Notes under the pieces: model-generated
The model's database searches: none
What the model was told of the DNA's origin: nothing
The model's input: the letters and a program-made list of their open reading frames with translations, nothing else
Shown here: piece after piece, positions 25,924-34,017 of the stretch
How the letters are laid out: every line of letters starts with the position of its first letter
Position numbering within the stretch: the first letter of the stretch is position 1
Assembly: GCF_002149015.1 (NCBI RefSeq)
Contig: NZ_NGFO01000037.1
Coordinates: 11,555 to 45,571, forward strand
DNA: 34,017 nucleotides
Direction: 5' to 3'
Source of the DNA: Gordonia lacunae
Lineage (GTDB): Bacteria; Actinomycetota; Actinomycetes; Mycobacteriales; Mycobacteriaceae
Made by a program: the position numbers and the translations under genes

Positions 25924-27123
25924 ATGGCAGAACGTGTCGTACTCGCATACTCGGGCGGCCTGGACACCTCGGTCGCGATCAGCTGGATCCAGAAGGAGAC
26001 CGGCAAGGAGGTCGTCGCCGTGGCCCTCGATCTCGGTCAGGGCGGCGAGGACATGGAGGTCATCCGTCAGCGCGCACTCGACTGCGGCGCGGTCGAGGCC
26101 GTCGTGGTCGACGCCCGCGACGAGTTCGCCGACGAGTACTGCCTCGGCGCGATCACCTCGAACGCGCTCTACATGGACCGGTACCCGCTCGTCTCGGCGC
26201 TGTCCCGGCCGCTCATCGCCAAGCACCTGGTCACCGCGGCCCGTGATCACGGCGGCACCGTCGTCGCCCACGGATGCACCGGCAAGGGCAACGACCAGGT
26301 CCGTTTCGAGGTCGGCTTCGCGACGCTGGCACCCGATCTGCAGGTGCTCGCGCCGGTTCGCGACTACGCCTGGACCCGCGAGAAGGCCATCGCCTTCGCC
26401 GGGGAGAACGACATCCCGATCAACGTGACCAAGAAGTCGCCCTTCTCGATCGACCAGAACGTGTGGGGTCGCGCCGTCGAGACCGGTTTCCTCGAAGACC
26501 TCTGGAACGCGCCCACCAAGGACGTCTACGACTACACCGAAGATCCCACGGTCAACTGGAACTCACCCGCCGAGGTCATCATCGGCTTCGACAAGGGCCG
26601 TCCGGTCAGCATCGACGGCCGCCCGGTGAGTGTGCTCGAGGCGATCCAGGAACTCAACCGCCGGGCCGGGGCCCAGGGAGTCGGACGTCTCGACGTCGTC
26701 GAGGACCGCTTGGTCGGCATCAAGAGCCGTGAGGTGTACGAGGCGCCCGGCGCGATGGTCCTCATCCGCGCACACGAGGAACTCGAGCACGTGACCCTCG
26801 AGCGCGAGCTCGGTCGCTACAAGCGCGGCACCGATCAGAAGTGGGCCGAGCTGGTCTACGACGGTCTCTGGTTCTCGCCGCTGAAGCGGTCGCTGGACTC
26901 CTTCGTCGCCTCGACGCAGGAGCACGTCTCCGGCGAGATCCGGCTGACCCTGCACGGCGGCACGATCGCCGCCACGGGTCGTCGCAGCGCCGAGTCGCTC
27001 TACGACTTCAACCTCGCCACCTACGACGAGGGCGACACCTTCGATCAGTCCGCGGCGCGCGGCTTCGTCGAACTGCATGGTCTGTCGTCGAAGATCGCCG
27101 CGAAGCGGGACCTGAATCTGTGA
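25924..27123 (+). CDS. argG: Argininosuccinate synthase
   Basis: 399 residues. ArgG condenses citrulline and aspartate with ATP. The N-type ATP pyrophosphatase loop AYSGGLDTS is at 8-16; CTGKGNDQVRFE and KKSPFSIDQNVWGR are substrate-binding signatures, and KREVY-like KSREVYEAPGA precedes the C-terminal multimerisation helix. AGGAG lies about ten bases before the ATG. The 159-base gap after argR with a hairpin suggests separate control from the argC part. The stop overlaps the argH GTG by four bases. Confidence 0.97.
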   Translation: MAERVVLAYSGGLDTSVAISWIQKETGKEVVAVALDLGQGGEDMEVIRQRALDCGAVEAVVVDARDEFADEYCLGAITSNALYMDRYPLVSALSRPLIAKHLVTAARDHGGTVVAHGCTGKGNDQVRFEVGFATLAPDLQVLAPVRDYAWTREKAIAFAGENDIPINVTKKSPFSIDQNVWGRAVETGFLEDLWNAPTKDVYDYTEDPTVNWNSPAEVIIGFDKGRPVSIDGRPVSVLEAIQELNRRAGAQGVGRLDVVEDRLVGIKSREVYEAPGAMVLIRAHEELEHVTLERELGRYKRGTDQKWAELVYDGLWFSPLKRSLDSFVASTQEHVSGEIRLTLHGGTIAATGRRSAESLYDFNLATYDEGDTFDQSAARGFVELHGLSSKIAAKRDLNL

Positions 27124-28592
27124 GTGCGGGCACCGGCGGCGGCAGCGGACCGGAGGCCGGTGGGACGACCAACCAGGGTTCGCTCTGGGGCGGTCGTTTC
27201 GCCGGTGGGCCGGCCGAGGCGATGGCCGCGCTGAGCAAGTCGACCCATTTCGACTGGGCGCTGGCCCCTTTCGACATCGAGGCGTCCAAAGCGCATGCAC
27301 GGGTGCTGAACAAGGCCGGGCTGCTCACCGCTGAGGACCTGACCGGCATGCTCGACGGGCTCGATCGCCTCGCCGCCGATGTCGCCGACGGCAGCTTCGG
27401 CCCCGCGGAATCCGACGAGGACGTCCACGGCGCGCTCGAGCGCGGCCTGATCGAACGGGTCGGTCCCGAACTCGGCGGCCGGCTGCGGGCCGGTCGGTCC
27501 CGTAACGACCAGGTCGCGACCCTGTTCCGGATGTGGTTGCGCGCCGCCATGCGTCGGGTGGCACTCGGTCTGCTCGACGTCGTCGACGCGCTGACCGCCC
27601 AGGCGGCAGCGCATCCCGACGCGATCATGCCCGGCAAGACGCACCTGCAGGCCGCGCAGCCGGTGTTGCTCGGACACCACCTGCTCGCACACGCGCAGCC
27701 CCTGTTGCGCGACATCGACCGGCTTGCCGATGCGGATCGTCGAACCGCGGTGTCGCCGTACGGGTCCGGCGCGCTCGCCGGCTCGTCGCTCGGCCTCGAT
27801 CCGGCGGCGATCGCCGCCGACCTCGGCTTCGACGCGCCGGCCGAGAACTCGATCGATGCGACCTCCGCACGCGATTTCGCCGCCGAGGCCGCGTTCGTCT
27901 TCGCGATGATCGCGGTCGACCTCTCCCGGTTGTCCGAAGAGGTGATCATCTGGAGCACTCCAGAATTCGGCTACGTCACACTGGCCGATGCGTGGTCCAC
28001 CGGCAGCTCGATCATGCCGCAGAAGAAGAACCCCGACGTCGCCGAGCTCATGCGCGGCAAGGCGGGTCGCCTCATCGGCGACCTGACCGGGCTGCTGGCC
28101 ACGCTGAAGGCACAACCGCTGGCGTACAACCGGGACCTCCAGGAGGACAAGGAACCGGTCTTCGACGCGGTCGCCCAGCTGGAGCTGTTGCTGCCGGCGG
28201 TGACCGGACTGGTCTCGACGCTGGAGTTCCACACCGACCGCATGGCCGAACTCGCCCCGGCGGGCTTCACCCTGGCCACCGACATCGCCGAATGGATGGT
28301 CCGGCAGGGCGTGCCGTTCCGCGTGGCCCACGAGGCCGCGGGCGCCTGTGTCCGCGAGGCGGAATCACGCGGCGTCGGCCTGGACGAGCTCGACGACGCG
28401 ACGCTGGCCGGTGTCCATCCGGCGCTGACTGCGGCGGTGCGGGAGGTCCTGACGGTGCGCGGTTCGGTCGAATCGCGCAACGCGCACGGCGGTACCGCGC
28501 CCGAGCAGGTGCGACGACAGATCGACGTCGTGACGGCCGCGACCACCGATCTGCGGACTCGGTGGACCGCTGGGCCCGGCGGGCGACGCTGA
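27120..28592 (+). CDS. argH: Argininosuccinate lyase
   Basis: 490 residues from GTG 27120; the open frame starts earlier inside argG but is meaningless there. ArgH splits argininosuccinate into arginine and fumarate. SLWGGRFAGGPAEAM starts the fold after a Gly-rich extension of about 20 residues. SRNDQVAT, catalytic H175 in GKTHLQAAQP, and the serine loop GSSIMPQKKNP (295-305) are all intact. It ends the arginine cluster. GTGA overlap with argG implies coupled translation. Confidence 0.97.
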   Translation: MSAGTGGGSGPEAGGTTNQGSLWGGRFAGGPAEAMAALSKSTHFDWALAPFDIEASKAHARVLNKAGLLTAEDLTGMLDGLDRLAADVADGSFGPAESDEDVHGALERGLIERVGPELGGRLRAGRSRNDQVATLFRMWLRAAMRRVALGLLDVVDALTAQAAAHPDAIMPGKTHLQAAQPVLLGHHLLAHAQPLLRDIDRLADADRRTAVSPYGSGALAGSSLGLDPAAIAADLGFDAPAENSIDATSARDFAAEAAFVFAMIAVDLSRLSEEVIIWSTPEFGYVTLADAWSTGSSIMPQKKNPDVAELMRGKAGRLIGDLTGLLATLKAQPLAYNRDLQEDKEPVFDAVAQLELLLPAVTGLVSTLEFHTDRMAELAPAGFTLATDIAEWMVRQGVPFRVAHEAAGACVREAESRGVGLDELDDATLAGVHPALTAAVREVLTVRGSVESRNAHGGTAPEQVRRQIDVVTAATTDLRTRWTAGPGGRR

Positions 28593-28607
28593 TCCGGCAC
28601 GACTGGG

Positions 28608-28625
28608 TACAGTGACCTGTGTCAC
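28608..28625 (+). promoter_or_regulatory. Candidate promoter and operator before the fusion gene
   Basis: TACAGT (28608-28613) fits a TANNNT -10, giving a leader of about 67 bases. The palindrome GTGAC-CTGT-GTCAC (28612-28625) overlaps its end and the expected transcript start, an operator-like position. No good -35 is seen. A GGAGG ribosome site (28674-28678) precedes the ATG. Confidence 0.35.
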
Positions 28626-28687
28626 CGACGCTGGTGTGATCAGCACGCGGGTGAGGCCGGGACACCGACGACTGGAGGATCGACACG

Positions 28688-31684
28688 ATGGCGGTGTGGG
28701 ACGGGGGCCCGGATCTCGCGGGGGTGGTCGGCAGGGTGCTGGCCACCGCGCAGAACGGCCTCGAGGTGTTGCGGTTCGGCGGACTGGAGACCGGTACCGA
28801 GCCGGCGCCCTTCGCGGTGGTCGAGACACACAAGATGTTCCGGTTGCGCCGGTACTTCCCGAACGAACCGTCGACCGGCCCGAACATCGTTCTGGTGCCG
28901 CCGATGATGGTGTCGGCCAACGTCTACGACGTGACCGAGCACAACGGTGCGGTGTCGATCCTGCACCGCAACGGCATCACGCCGTGGGTCGTCGACTTCG
29001 GGTCGCCGGACTCCGAAGAAGGCGGGATGGAACGCAACCTCGCCGACCACGTGGTCGCCATCAGCCGGGCGATCGACCTCATCGTCGAGGCCACCGGGCG
29101 CGACATCCACCTGGCCGGCTACTCCCAGGGCGGGATGTTCGCCTACCAGACCGCGGCGTATCGCAGGTCGAAGGGGATCGCGAGCCTGATCACCTTCGGC
29201 AGCCCGGTGGACGTGCTCGCCGCACTGCCCCTGGGGCTGCCCGCGGGACTGGTGGCACCGGCGGCCGAATTCCTGGCGGACAAGGCGTTCTCACGCAACC
29301 TCTGGGTGCGGGACTGGATGGCGCGCACCGGCTTCCAGCTGCTCGACCCGGTGAAGACGGTCCGCAGCCGCATCGATTTCCTGCGTCGCCTGCACGACCG
29401 CGAGGCACTGCTGCCCCGCGAGGACCAGCGCCGATTCCTCGAAGCCGACGGCTGGGTCGCGTGGTCGGGGCCCGCGATCGCCGAGTTGCTGCGGCAGTTC
29501 GTGGCGCACAACCGGATGGTGTCCGGCGGCTTCGTGATCAACGGCGACCTGGTGTCGCTCGCCGAGATCACCTGCCCGGTCCTCGCGTTCGTCGGTGATG
29601 CCGACGACATCGGACAACCCGCGGCAGTCCGCGGCATCGTCCGGGCCGCGCCCGACGCCGAGGTCTACGAATCCACCCTCCCGGCCGGACATTTCGGACT
29701 GGTGGTGGGCAGCGCGGCCGGTCAGCACACCTGGCCGACGACCTCCGACTGGGTGAACTGGCTCTCCGACAACGGCCCACGCCCCGAACTCGTCTCCGAG
29801 ATGTCGCTCGTCGAGCCGGGTCACGGCGGCGGGGTCAGTCTGTCCTCGCGCATCACCCACGGGGTCGGCTCGGTGGCCGATGCCGGGACCGCTGCCTCAC
29901 GCGAGCTGCTCGGCCTGGCCAACTCCCTGCAGCGCACCTCGCGAGCGGTGGCGTCGGAGTCGGTGCGGACTGTGCCACGACTCTTCCGTCTGGGCCAGAT
30001 CCAGAGCGGGACGCGCATCTCCCTGTCGAAGCTCATGGCCGAGAACACCAAACGCGGCGGCGACAGCGAGCTGTTCCTCTTCGAGAACCGCGTGCTCACC
30101 CATGCCCAGGTGAACGCGCGTATCGACAACGTGGTCGCCGGACTGGTCGACTGCTGCATCCGTCCGGGACAGCACATCGGCGTCCTGATGGACACCCGGC
30201 CCAGCGCCCTGGTCGTCATCGCCGCGCTGTCGCGTCTGGGCGCGGTGGCGGTGCTGCTCGCCGCGGACGCCGATGTCCGCGAGATGATGCGGCTCGCCGA
30301 CAGTACGGTGATCGTCACCGATCCCACGAACCTCGACCTCGCGACCGCCGCCTCGGACCGGGTTCTGGTGCTCGGCGGTGGCAGCGGCGATTCGCGTGCG
30401 ATCGACGGCGCCGACGGGACGTCGATCGTCGACATGGAGCGGATCGACCCCGACGAGGTCGTGATGCCCACCTGGTACCGGCCCGACCCCGGGCTCGCGG
30501 GGGATCTCGCATTCATCCTGTTCAGCCGTGCCTACGGCAAACTCGTCCCGTGGCCGGTGACCAACCACCGGTTCGCGATGTCGGCATTCGGCGCGGCATC
30601 GGCGGCGGCGCTCACCGACCGCGACACCGTGTACTGCCTGCCTCCGCTGCACCACGCGTCGGGACTGCTCACGACGCTGGGCGCAACGGTGGTCGGGCGG
30701 TCGCGCATCGCGCTGTCCAACGGCATCGATCCCGCCAACTTCGCGGTGGAGGTGCAGCGCTACGGCATCACCGTCGTGTCGTACACGTGGTCGATGCTCA
30801 GCGGCATCGTGCGCGATCCCGACTTCCACATCAACCAGCACAACCCGATCCGCTTGTTCATGGGCTCCGGTATGTCGGCGGGATTGTGGGAGGACGTGTG
30901 CGCCAGCTTCCCTCGCGCGCGCATCCTCGAGTTCTTCGCGACCGCTGACGGTTCGGCGATCCTCGCGAACGTGTCCGGGGACAAACTGTCCTCCGTCGGC
31001 CGGCCGCTGCCGGAGACCAATCCCGTCGAGGTCGCGGCGTATGACATCGTCGGTGACCGACTGCTCATCGACGACTCGGGCTTCGTCCGGCGGGCCGAGA
31101 CGGGGGAGCCCGGTCTGCTCCTCGCCAAGGCGAAGCACAAGTTCGACACCAACGGCACGGTGCTGCGCGACGTCTTCACGACCCGGGATCGGTGGGAGGT
31201 GTCCGGCCACCTGTTCGTGCGCGACGCCGACGGCGACCTGTACTTCCTCGGGGCGACCGACCGGGTGCTGCGGACCGCTGACGGGCCGGTGTTCATCCCG
31301 CCCCTCACGCACGCACTGTCGCGACTCACGAGCGTCGACCAGGTCGTCGTGTACGGCGTCGGCGAACCCGGACACCAGGTCGTCGTCGCCGCGATGACCC
31401 TTCGGCCCGGCGTCAAACCGGACTCGCTCACGGTCACCCAGCTGCGGATCGCGTTGGGGGAGTATCGTGCCGACGCCCGGCCGCACCTGATCCACGTCGT
31501 CGACGAGATCCCGAAGTCGGCGTCCTTCCGTCCGCTGAGCACCGGCCTGGTGGAGGAGGGACTGCCGAAACCGGGTCCGCGCGTCTGGTACCGCGACGAC
31601 GACGGCCGCTATCGCAGGTACACCCGGACCGTGGCGGAGAAGCTGGACTGGACCGGGTCCCGGACGAGCGATGCCCTAGGGTGA
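28688..31684 (+). CDS. Bifunctional alpha/beta-hydrolase (lipase-like)/acyl-CoA synthetase-like protein
   Basis: 998 residues, two domains. The N-terminal alpha/beta hydrolase resembles PHA-synthase-type folds: AGYSQGG with nucleophile S146, candidate acid D304 or D306 (VGDADD), and H335 (PAGHFG). A linker (about 365-450) with amphipathic helices leads to an AMP-binding fold (about 450-965). M. tuberculosis Rv1683 (999 residues, from recall) has this architecture; its BCG counterpart was reported on lipid droplets with triacylglycerol turnover. The adenylation motifs are altered: the P-loop region reads ILFSRAYGKLVPW (610-622), the A5 region EFFATADGS (748-756), and the A10 lysine position appears to be R948 in IPKSASFRPL. 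Synthetase activity is therefore doubtful. The stop overlaps the next gene. Confidence 0.88.
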   Translation: MAVWDGGPDLAGVVGRVLATAQNGLEVLRFGGLETGTEPAPFAVVETHKMFRLRRYFPNEPSTGPNIVLVPPMMVSANVYDVTEHNGAVSILHRNGITPWVVDFGSPDSEEGGMERNLADHVVAISRAIDLIVEATGRDIHLAGYSQGGMFAYQTAAYRRSKGIASLITFGSPVDVLAALPLGLPAGLVAPAAEFLADKAFSRNLWVRDWMARTGFQLLDPVKTVRSRIDFLRRLHDREALLPREDQRRFLEADGWVAWSGPAIAELLRQFVAHNRMVSGGFVINGDLVSLAEITCPVLAFVGDADDIGQPAAVRGIVRAAPDAEVYESTLPAGHFGLVVGSAAGQHTWPTTSDWVNWLSDNGPRPELVSEMSLVEPGHGGGVSLSSRITHGVGSVADAGTAASRELLGLANSLQRTSRAVASESVRTVPRLFRLGQIQSGTRISLSKLMAENTKRGGDSELFLFENRVLTHAQVNARIDNVVAGLVDCCIRPGQHIGVLMDTRPSALVVIAALSRLGAVAVLLAADADVREMMRLADSTVIVTDPTNLDLATAASDRVLVLGGGSGDSRAIDGADGTSIVDMERIDPDEVVMPTWYRPDPGLAGDLAFILFSRAYGKLVPWPVTNHRFAMSAFGAASAAALTDRDTVYCLPPLHHASGLLTTLGATVVGRSRIALSNGIDPANFAVEVQRYGITVVSYTWSMLSGIVRDPDFHINQHNPIRLFMGSGMSAGLWEDVCASFPRARILEFFATADGSAILANVSGDKLSSVGRPLPETNPVEVAAYDIVGDRLLIDDSGFVRRAETGEPGLLLAKAKHKFDTNGTVLRDVFTTRDRWEVSGHLFVRDADGDLYFLGATDRVLRTADGPVFIPPLTHALSRLTSVDQVVVYGVGEPGHQVVVAAMTLRPGVKPDSLTVTQLRIALGEYRADARPHLIHVVDEIPKSASFRPLSTGLVEEGLPKPGPRVWYRDDDGRYRRYTRTVAEKLDWTGSRTSDALG

Positions 31685-31905
31685 TCGGGGTGACGACACG
31701 CGCTGAGGCCATCGACCCGATCGTGCGCGAACGCCTGGCCTGCCCGCAGGACCACGGTCCGCTGATCGACGCCGGCGACGAGCTCTACAACCCGAGACTG
31801 CACGTTGCGTACCGCATCGACTCCGACGGCATCCCGGTGATGCTGATCGACGAGGCACGGGCGGTCGACGACGCCGAGCACGAACGCATCGTCGCGTCGC
31901 AGTAG
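31681..31905 (+). CDS. Trm112/UPF0434-like small protein
   Basis: 74 residues from GTG 31681, overlapping the fusion-gene stop by four bases; GTG 31690 is also possible. IVRERLACPQDHGPLI and YRIDSDGIPVMLIDEAR match the bacterial Trm112-like (YcaR) pattern. Only one cysteine remains, so the usual zinc knuckle is absent. Trm112 proteins activate methyltransferases in eukaryotes and archaea; the bacterial role is unclear. Rv1684 follows Rv1683 in M. tuberculosis (recall), so the pair is conserved and may act together. A strong hairpin follows. Confidence 0.85.
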   Translation: MIGVTTRAEAIDPIVRERLACPQDHGPLIDAGDELYNPRLHVAYRIDSDGIPVMLIDEARAVDDAEHERIVASQ

Positions 31906-31916
31906 TCCGATCGTCG

Positions 31917-31945
31917 GCCGGGCCCGGTGTGCACCGGGCTTCGGC
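31917..31945 (+). terminator. Hairpin between the Trm112-like gene and tyrS
   Basis: GCCCGGTG (31922-31929) and CACCGGGC (31932-31939) form an 8-bp palindromic stem. Outer GCCG (31917-31920) and CGGC (31942-31945) extend it past a bulge. It starts 12 bases after the preceding stop. Followed by GCCTC, no T tract. Confidence 0.55.
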
Positions 31946-31993
31946 GCCTCACCTCACCCGCGACCCGATCTGGGCGGATGACAAGATCGAGGG

Positions 31994-33310
31994 GTGAGTG
32001 CTGACAATGCCGAGACCACCCAGCCGACCGCCGTGCCCGCAACCGTCGACATCCTCGATGAGCTGCGCTGGCGTGGGCTGATCGCTCAGTCCACCGATCT
32101 GGACGCCCTGGGTGATGCGCTTGCCGACGGGCCGGTCACCTTGTATGCGGGGTTCGATCCGACGGCGGCGAGTCTGCACGCCGGGCACCTCGTTCCGCTG
32201 TTGACGCTCAAGCGGTTCCAGCTCGCCGGCCATCGGCCGATCGTCCTCGCCGGCGGTGCCACCGGTCTGATCGGTGACCCCCGTGACGTGGGGGAGCGGA
32301 CGATGAACTCGGCCGACACCGTCGCCGAGTGGGCCGGACGGATCGATGCGCAGCTCCGACGATTCGTCGACATCGCCGACACCCCGGCCGGTGCTGTGGT
32401 CGTCAACAACCTCGACTGGACCGGACAGCTGTCGGCGATCGAGTTCCTGCGCGATCTGGGCAAGCACTTCTCGGTGAACGTGATGCTCGCACGGGACACG
32501 GTGAAGCGGCGTCTCGAGGCCGACGGTATGAGCTACGCCGAGTTCAGCTACCTGCTGCTGCAGTCGAACGACTTCGTCGAACTCCATCGCCGGTACGGAT
32601 GTGTGCTCCAGATCGGCGGGTCCGATCAGTGGGGGAACATCGTCGGCGGAGTCGACCTGGCCCGACGACTCGACGGCTCGGCGCTACACGCGTTGACCGT
32701 TCCCCTCGTGACGTCGGCGGACGGAAAGAAGTTCGGCAAGTCCACGGGCGGCGGGAGTCTGTGGCTCGACCCGGAGCTGACGAGTCCCTACTCCTGGTAC
32801 CAGTACTTCGTGAACACGGCGGACGCCGATGTCGTCCGCTACCTGCGCTGGTTCACGTTCCTCGGGCGGGAGGAGATCGACGAACTCGAGCGCGCGACCG
32901 TCGAGACCCCGCACCTGCGTCGCGCGCAGCGACGTCTCGCCGCCGAGATGACAACCCTCATCCATGGCAAGGCCAACACCGATGCGGTCGAGCTGGCCAG
33001 CCAGGCGCTGTTCGGCCGGGCCGAGCTCGACGAGCTCGACGAGGCAACCCTCGCGGCCGCTCTCGGCGAGACCTCGGTCGCCGACTACCCCGATGGCCGA
33101 CCGACCATCATCGAACTACTCGTCGACACGAAGCTGTCGGAGAGCAACAAGGCCGCACGTCGTGCGGTGTCGGAGGGGGGCGCGTACGTGAACAACACCA
33201 AGATCACCGACCCGGAGTGGCAGCCGGCTGATGCCGACCTGCTCCATGGACGGTGGTTGGTGGTCCGTCGCGGCAAGAAGAGTTTCGCCGGCGCCAAACT
33301 AGGCCGCTGA
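31994..33310 (+). CDS. tyrS: Tyrosyl-tRNA synthetase
   Basis: 438 residues, GTG start. TyrRS charges tRNA-Tyr. The class I HIGH motif is LHAGHL (61-66), and the KMSKS motif is KFGKS (246-250). YAGFDPTAASLHAGH, QIGGSDQWGNIVGG and SYAEFSYLLLQSNDF are typical bacterial signatures. The C-terminal S4 RNA-binding domain (about 375-438) has LVDTKLSESNKAARRAVSEGG and GAYVNN. A leaderless start is possible: CAAGAT (31982-31987) ends six bases before GTG, though its first base is off consensus. No T-box was seen. The rRNA promoter begins nine bases after its stop. Confidence 0.97.
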   Translation: MSADNAETTQPTAVPATVDILDELRWRGLIAQSTDLDALGDALADGPVTLYAGFDPTAASLHAGHLVPLLTLKRFQLAGHRPIVLAGGATGLIGDPRDVGERTMNSADTVAEWAGRIDAQLRRFVDIADTPAGAVVVNNLDWTGQLSAIEFLRDLGKHFSVNVMLARDTVKRRLEADGMSYAEFSYLLLQSNDFVELHRRYGCVLQIGGSDQWGNIVGGVDLARRLDGSALHALTVPLVTSADGKKFGKSTGGGSLWLDPELTSPYSWYQYFVNTADADVVRYLRWFTFLGREEIDELERATVETPHLRRAQRRLAAEMTTLIHGKANTDAVELASQALFGRAELDELDEATLAAALGETSVADYPDGRPTIIELLVDTKLSESNKAARRAVSEGGAYVNNTKITDPEWQPADADLLHGRWLVVRRGKKSFAGAKLGR

Positions 33311-33319
33311 CCAGGCGAT

Positions 33320-33348
33320 TTGACGCGTTGTTCGCGCCTGTGTAACTT
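33320..33348 (+). promoter_or_regulatory. rRNA operon promoter
   Basis: TTGACG (33320-33325), a 17-base spacer, then TAACTT (33343-33348), a strong housekeeping-sigma promoter fit with the start expected near 33355. Its -35 begins only nine bases after the tyrS stop. A single promoter is evident; a second was not found. Confidence 0.85.
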
Positions 33349-33531
33349 AATCGACGCACCGCAGAGAGCAACTCCCCCGGAGCCGCAAGCACCGGGGAAG
33401 CAAAAGTGCCCGAGCCACTCGCTCGGGCCGCCTGTGCGGGGCCACTCCCGAGAACGAGATCGCGAGCATTCAGCGCGCTCTGGGAGGGCTTGCCGGAGCC
33501 GGCTTCACATCGAAGACGTCTGGTGGGTGTG

Positions 33532-33541
33532 TGTTCTTTGA
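33532..33541 (+). promoter_or_regulatory. boxA-like antitermination element
   Basis: TGTTCTTTGA resembles the E. coli boxA core TGCTCTTTA and the corresponding element of mycobacterial rRNA leaders, where NusB-S10 binds the transcript for antitermination. It sits about 200 bases before 16S. GTTCT-TTG-AGAAC also makes a small stem. Confidence 0.65.
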
Positions 33542-33743
33542 GAACTCGATAGTGTGATGATGAATTGTCTGATGCCATTTGTGGCATCGAGCATTCTTGT
33601 GGATGTTGATGTTTGTTTTTTGTGTGGCGTCCGGCCCCGTCTGGGTGTCACATTTTGCTAGGTTTATTTTGGTCAGGTTTGCTTTCCTGGTTGTGTTGAA
33701 ACGCTGGCTCTTTTTTTGGGGGTTGGTTTTGTTTCACTATTTT

Positions 33744-34017
33744 TTCATGGAGAGTTTGATCCTGGCTCAGGACGAACGCTGGCGGCGTGCTTAACACATG
33801 CAAGTCGAACGGAAAGGCCCAGCTTGCTGGGTACTCGAGTGGCGAACGGGTGAGTAACACGTGGGTGATCTGCCCTGCACTCTGGGATAAGCCTGGGAAA
33901 CTGGGTCTAATACCGGATATGACCAACTGTCGCATGGTGGTTGGTGGAAAGCTTTTGCGGTGTGGGATGGGCCCGCGGCCTATCAGCTTGTTGGTGGGGT
34001 AATGGCCTACCAAGGCG
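33744..34017 (+). rRNA. rrs: 16S ribosomal RNA, 5' part (cut by the window end)
   Basis: GAGAGTTTGATCCTGGCTCAG (33750 on) is the universal 16S 5' region; aligning to E. coli puts the mature 5' end near 33744. TGCAAGTCGAACGG, the V1 loop, GTGAGTAACACGTGGGTGATC and CTATCAGCTTGTTGGTGGGG follow as expected. About 274 bases are present. The V1-V2 sequence looks like Gordonia from memory. Confidence 0.97.

Larger units (their letters stand above)
33311..33743 (+). other. rRNA operon promoter and 5' leader
   Basis: 433 bases without a protein gene. After the promoter (33320-33348) the leader holds hairpins CCCCGG/CCGGGG (33375-33397), GCCCGAG/CTCGGGC (33408-33428) and GATGCCA/TGGCATC (33571-33588), and a boxA-like element (33532-33541). 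From about 33590 to the 16S start the strand is strikingly T-rich, with T runs of 5 to 7. Open frames here are not genes. Confidence 0.85.

Noticed and set aside
31906..31993. T-box riboswitch upstream of tyrS
   Set aside because: The gap is only 88 bases, with no T-box sequence or specifier stem; only a simple hairpin is seen.
33579..34013. Open frames on both strands in the rRNA leader and 16S gene
   Set aside because: They lie in non-coding rRNA sequence.

Overview
The window is high-GC actinobacterial chromosome. The 5' part of a 16S rRNA gene at the right end reads like Gordonia (Corynebacteriales). Gene order is close to what I recall of the Mycobacterium tuberculosis uvrA-to-tyrS region. 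No mobile element, prophage, CRISPR array or tRNA gene was seen; it is mostly core chromosome with informative regulatory DNA.

Layout. (1) 1-5356, minus strand: a HelD/HelR-type RNA polymerase-recycling ATPase translationally coupled to a gamma-glutamylcyclotransferase-like protein, a DoxX-like protein with a long 11-residue-repeat tail, and an MBL-fold hydrolase. (2) 5528-8482, plus: uvrA behind a near-perfect RecA-NDp (PafBC-type) DNA-damage promoter. (3) 8594-9471, minus: a small conserved protein and a DUF1844 protein, separated by a palindromic interspersed repeat. (4) 9794-14488, plus: infC (ATC start), rpmI, rplT, a TrmH/SpoU RNA methyltransferase and tex. (5) 14652-16055: a membrane acyltransferase-3 protein. 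(6) 16181-19762: pheS-pheT. (7) 19820-28592: the full arginine cluster argCJBDF-argR-argGH, with 4-base start/stop overlaps at most junctions and an apparent leaderless, ArgR-box-bearing promoter before argC. (8) 28688-31905: a 998-residue lipase/acyl-CoA-synthetase fusion like M. tuberculosis Rv1683, overlapped by a Trm112-like small protein. (9) 31994-33310: tyrS, followed after only 9 bp by the -35 element of an rRNA promoter, a 400-base T-rich leader with a boxA-like element, and 16S rRNA running off the window.

Functionally the region combines DNA repair, translation (IF3, L35, L20, PheRS, TyrRS, 16S), transcription quality control (HelR, Tex) and de novo arginine synthesis. The least described parts are the HelR-linked GGCT-like protein, the 11-mer-repeat DoxX protein, and the fusion enzyme, whose adenylation motifs look degenerate. 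No clearly novel multi-gene system is visible. Similarities to named genes are from recall and sequence motifs; no search was run.
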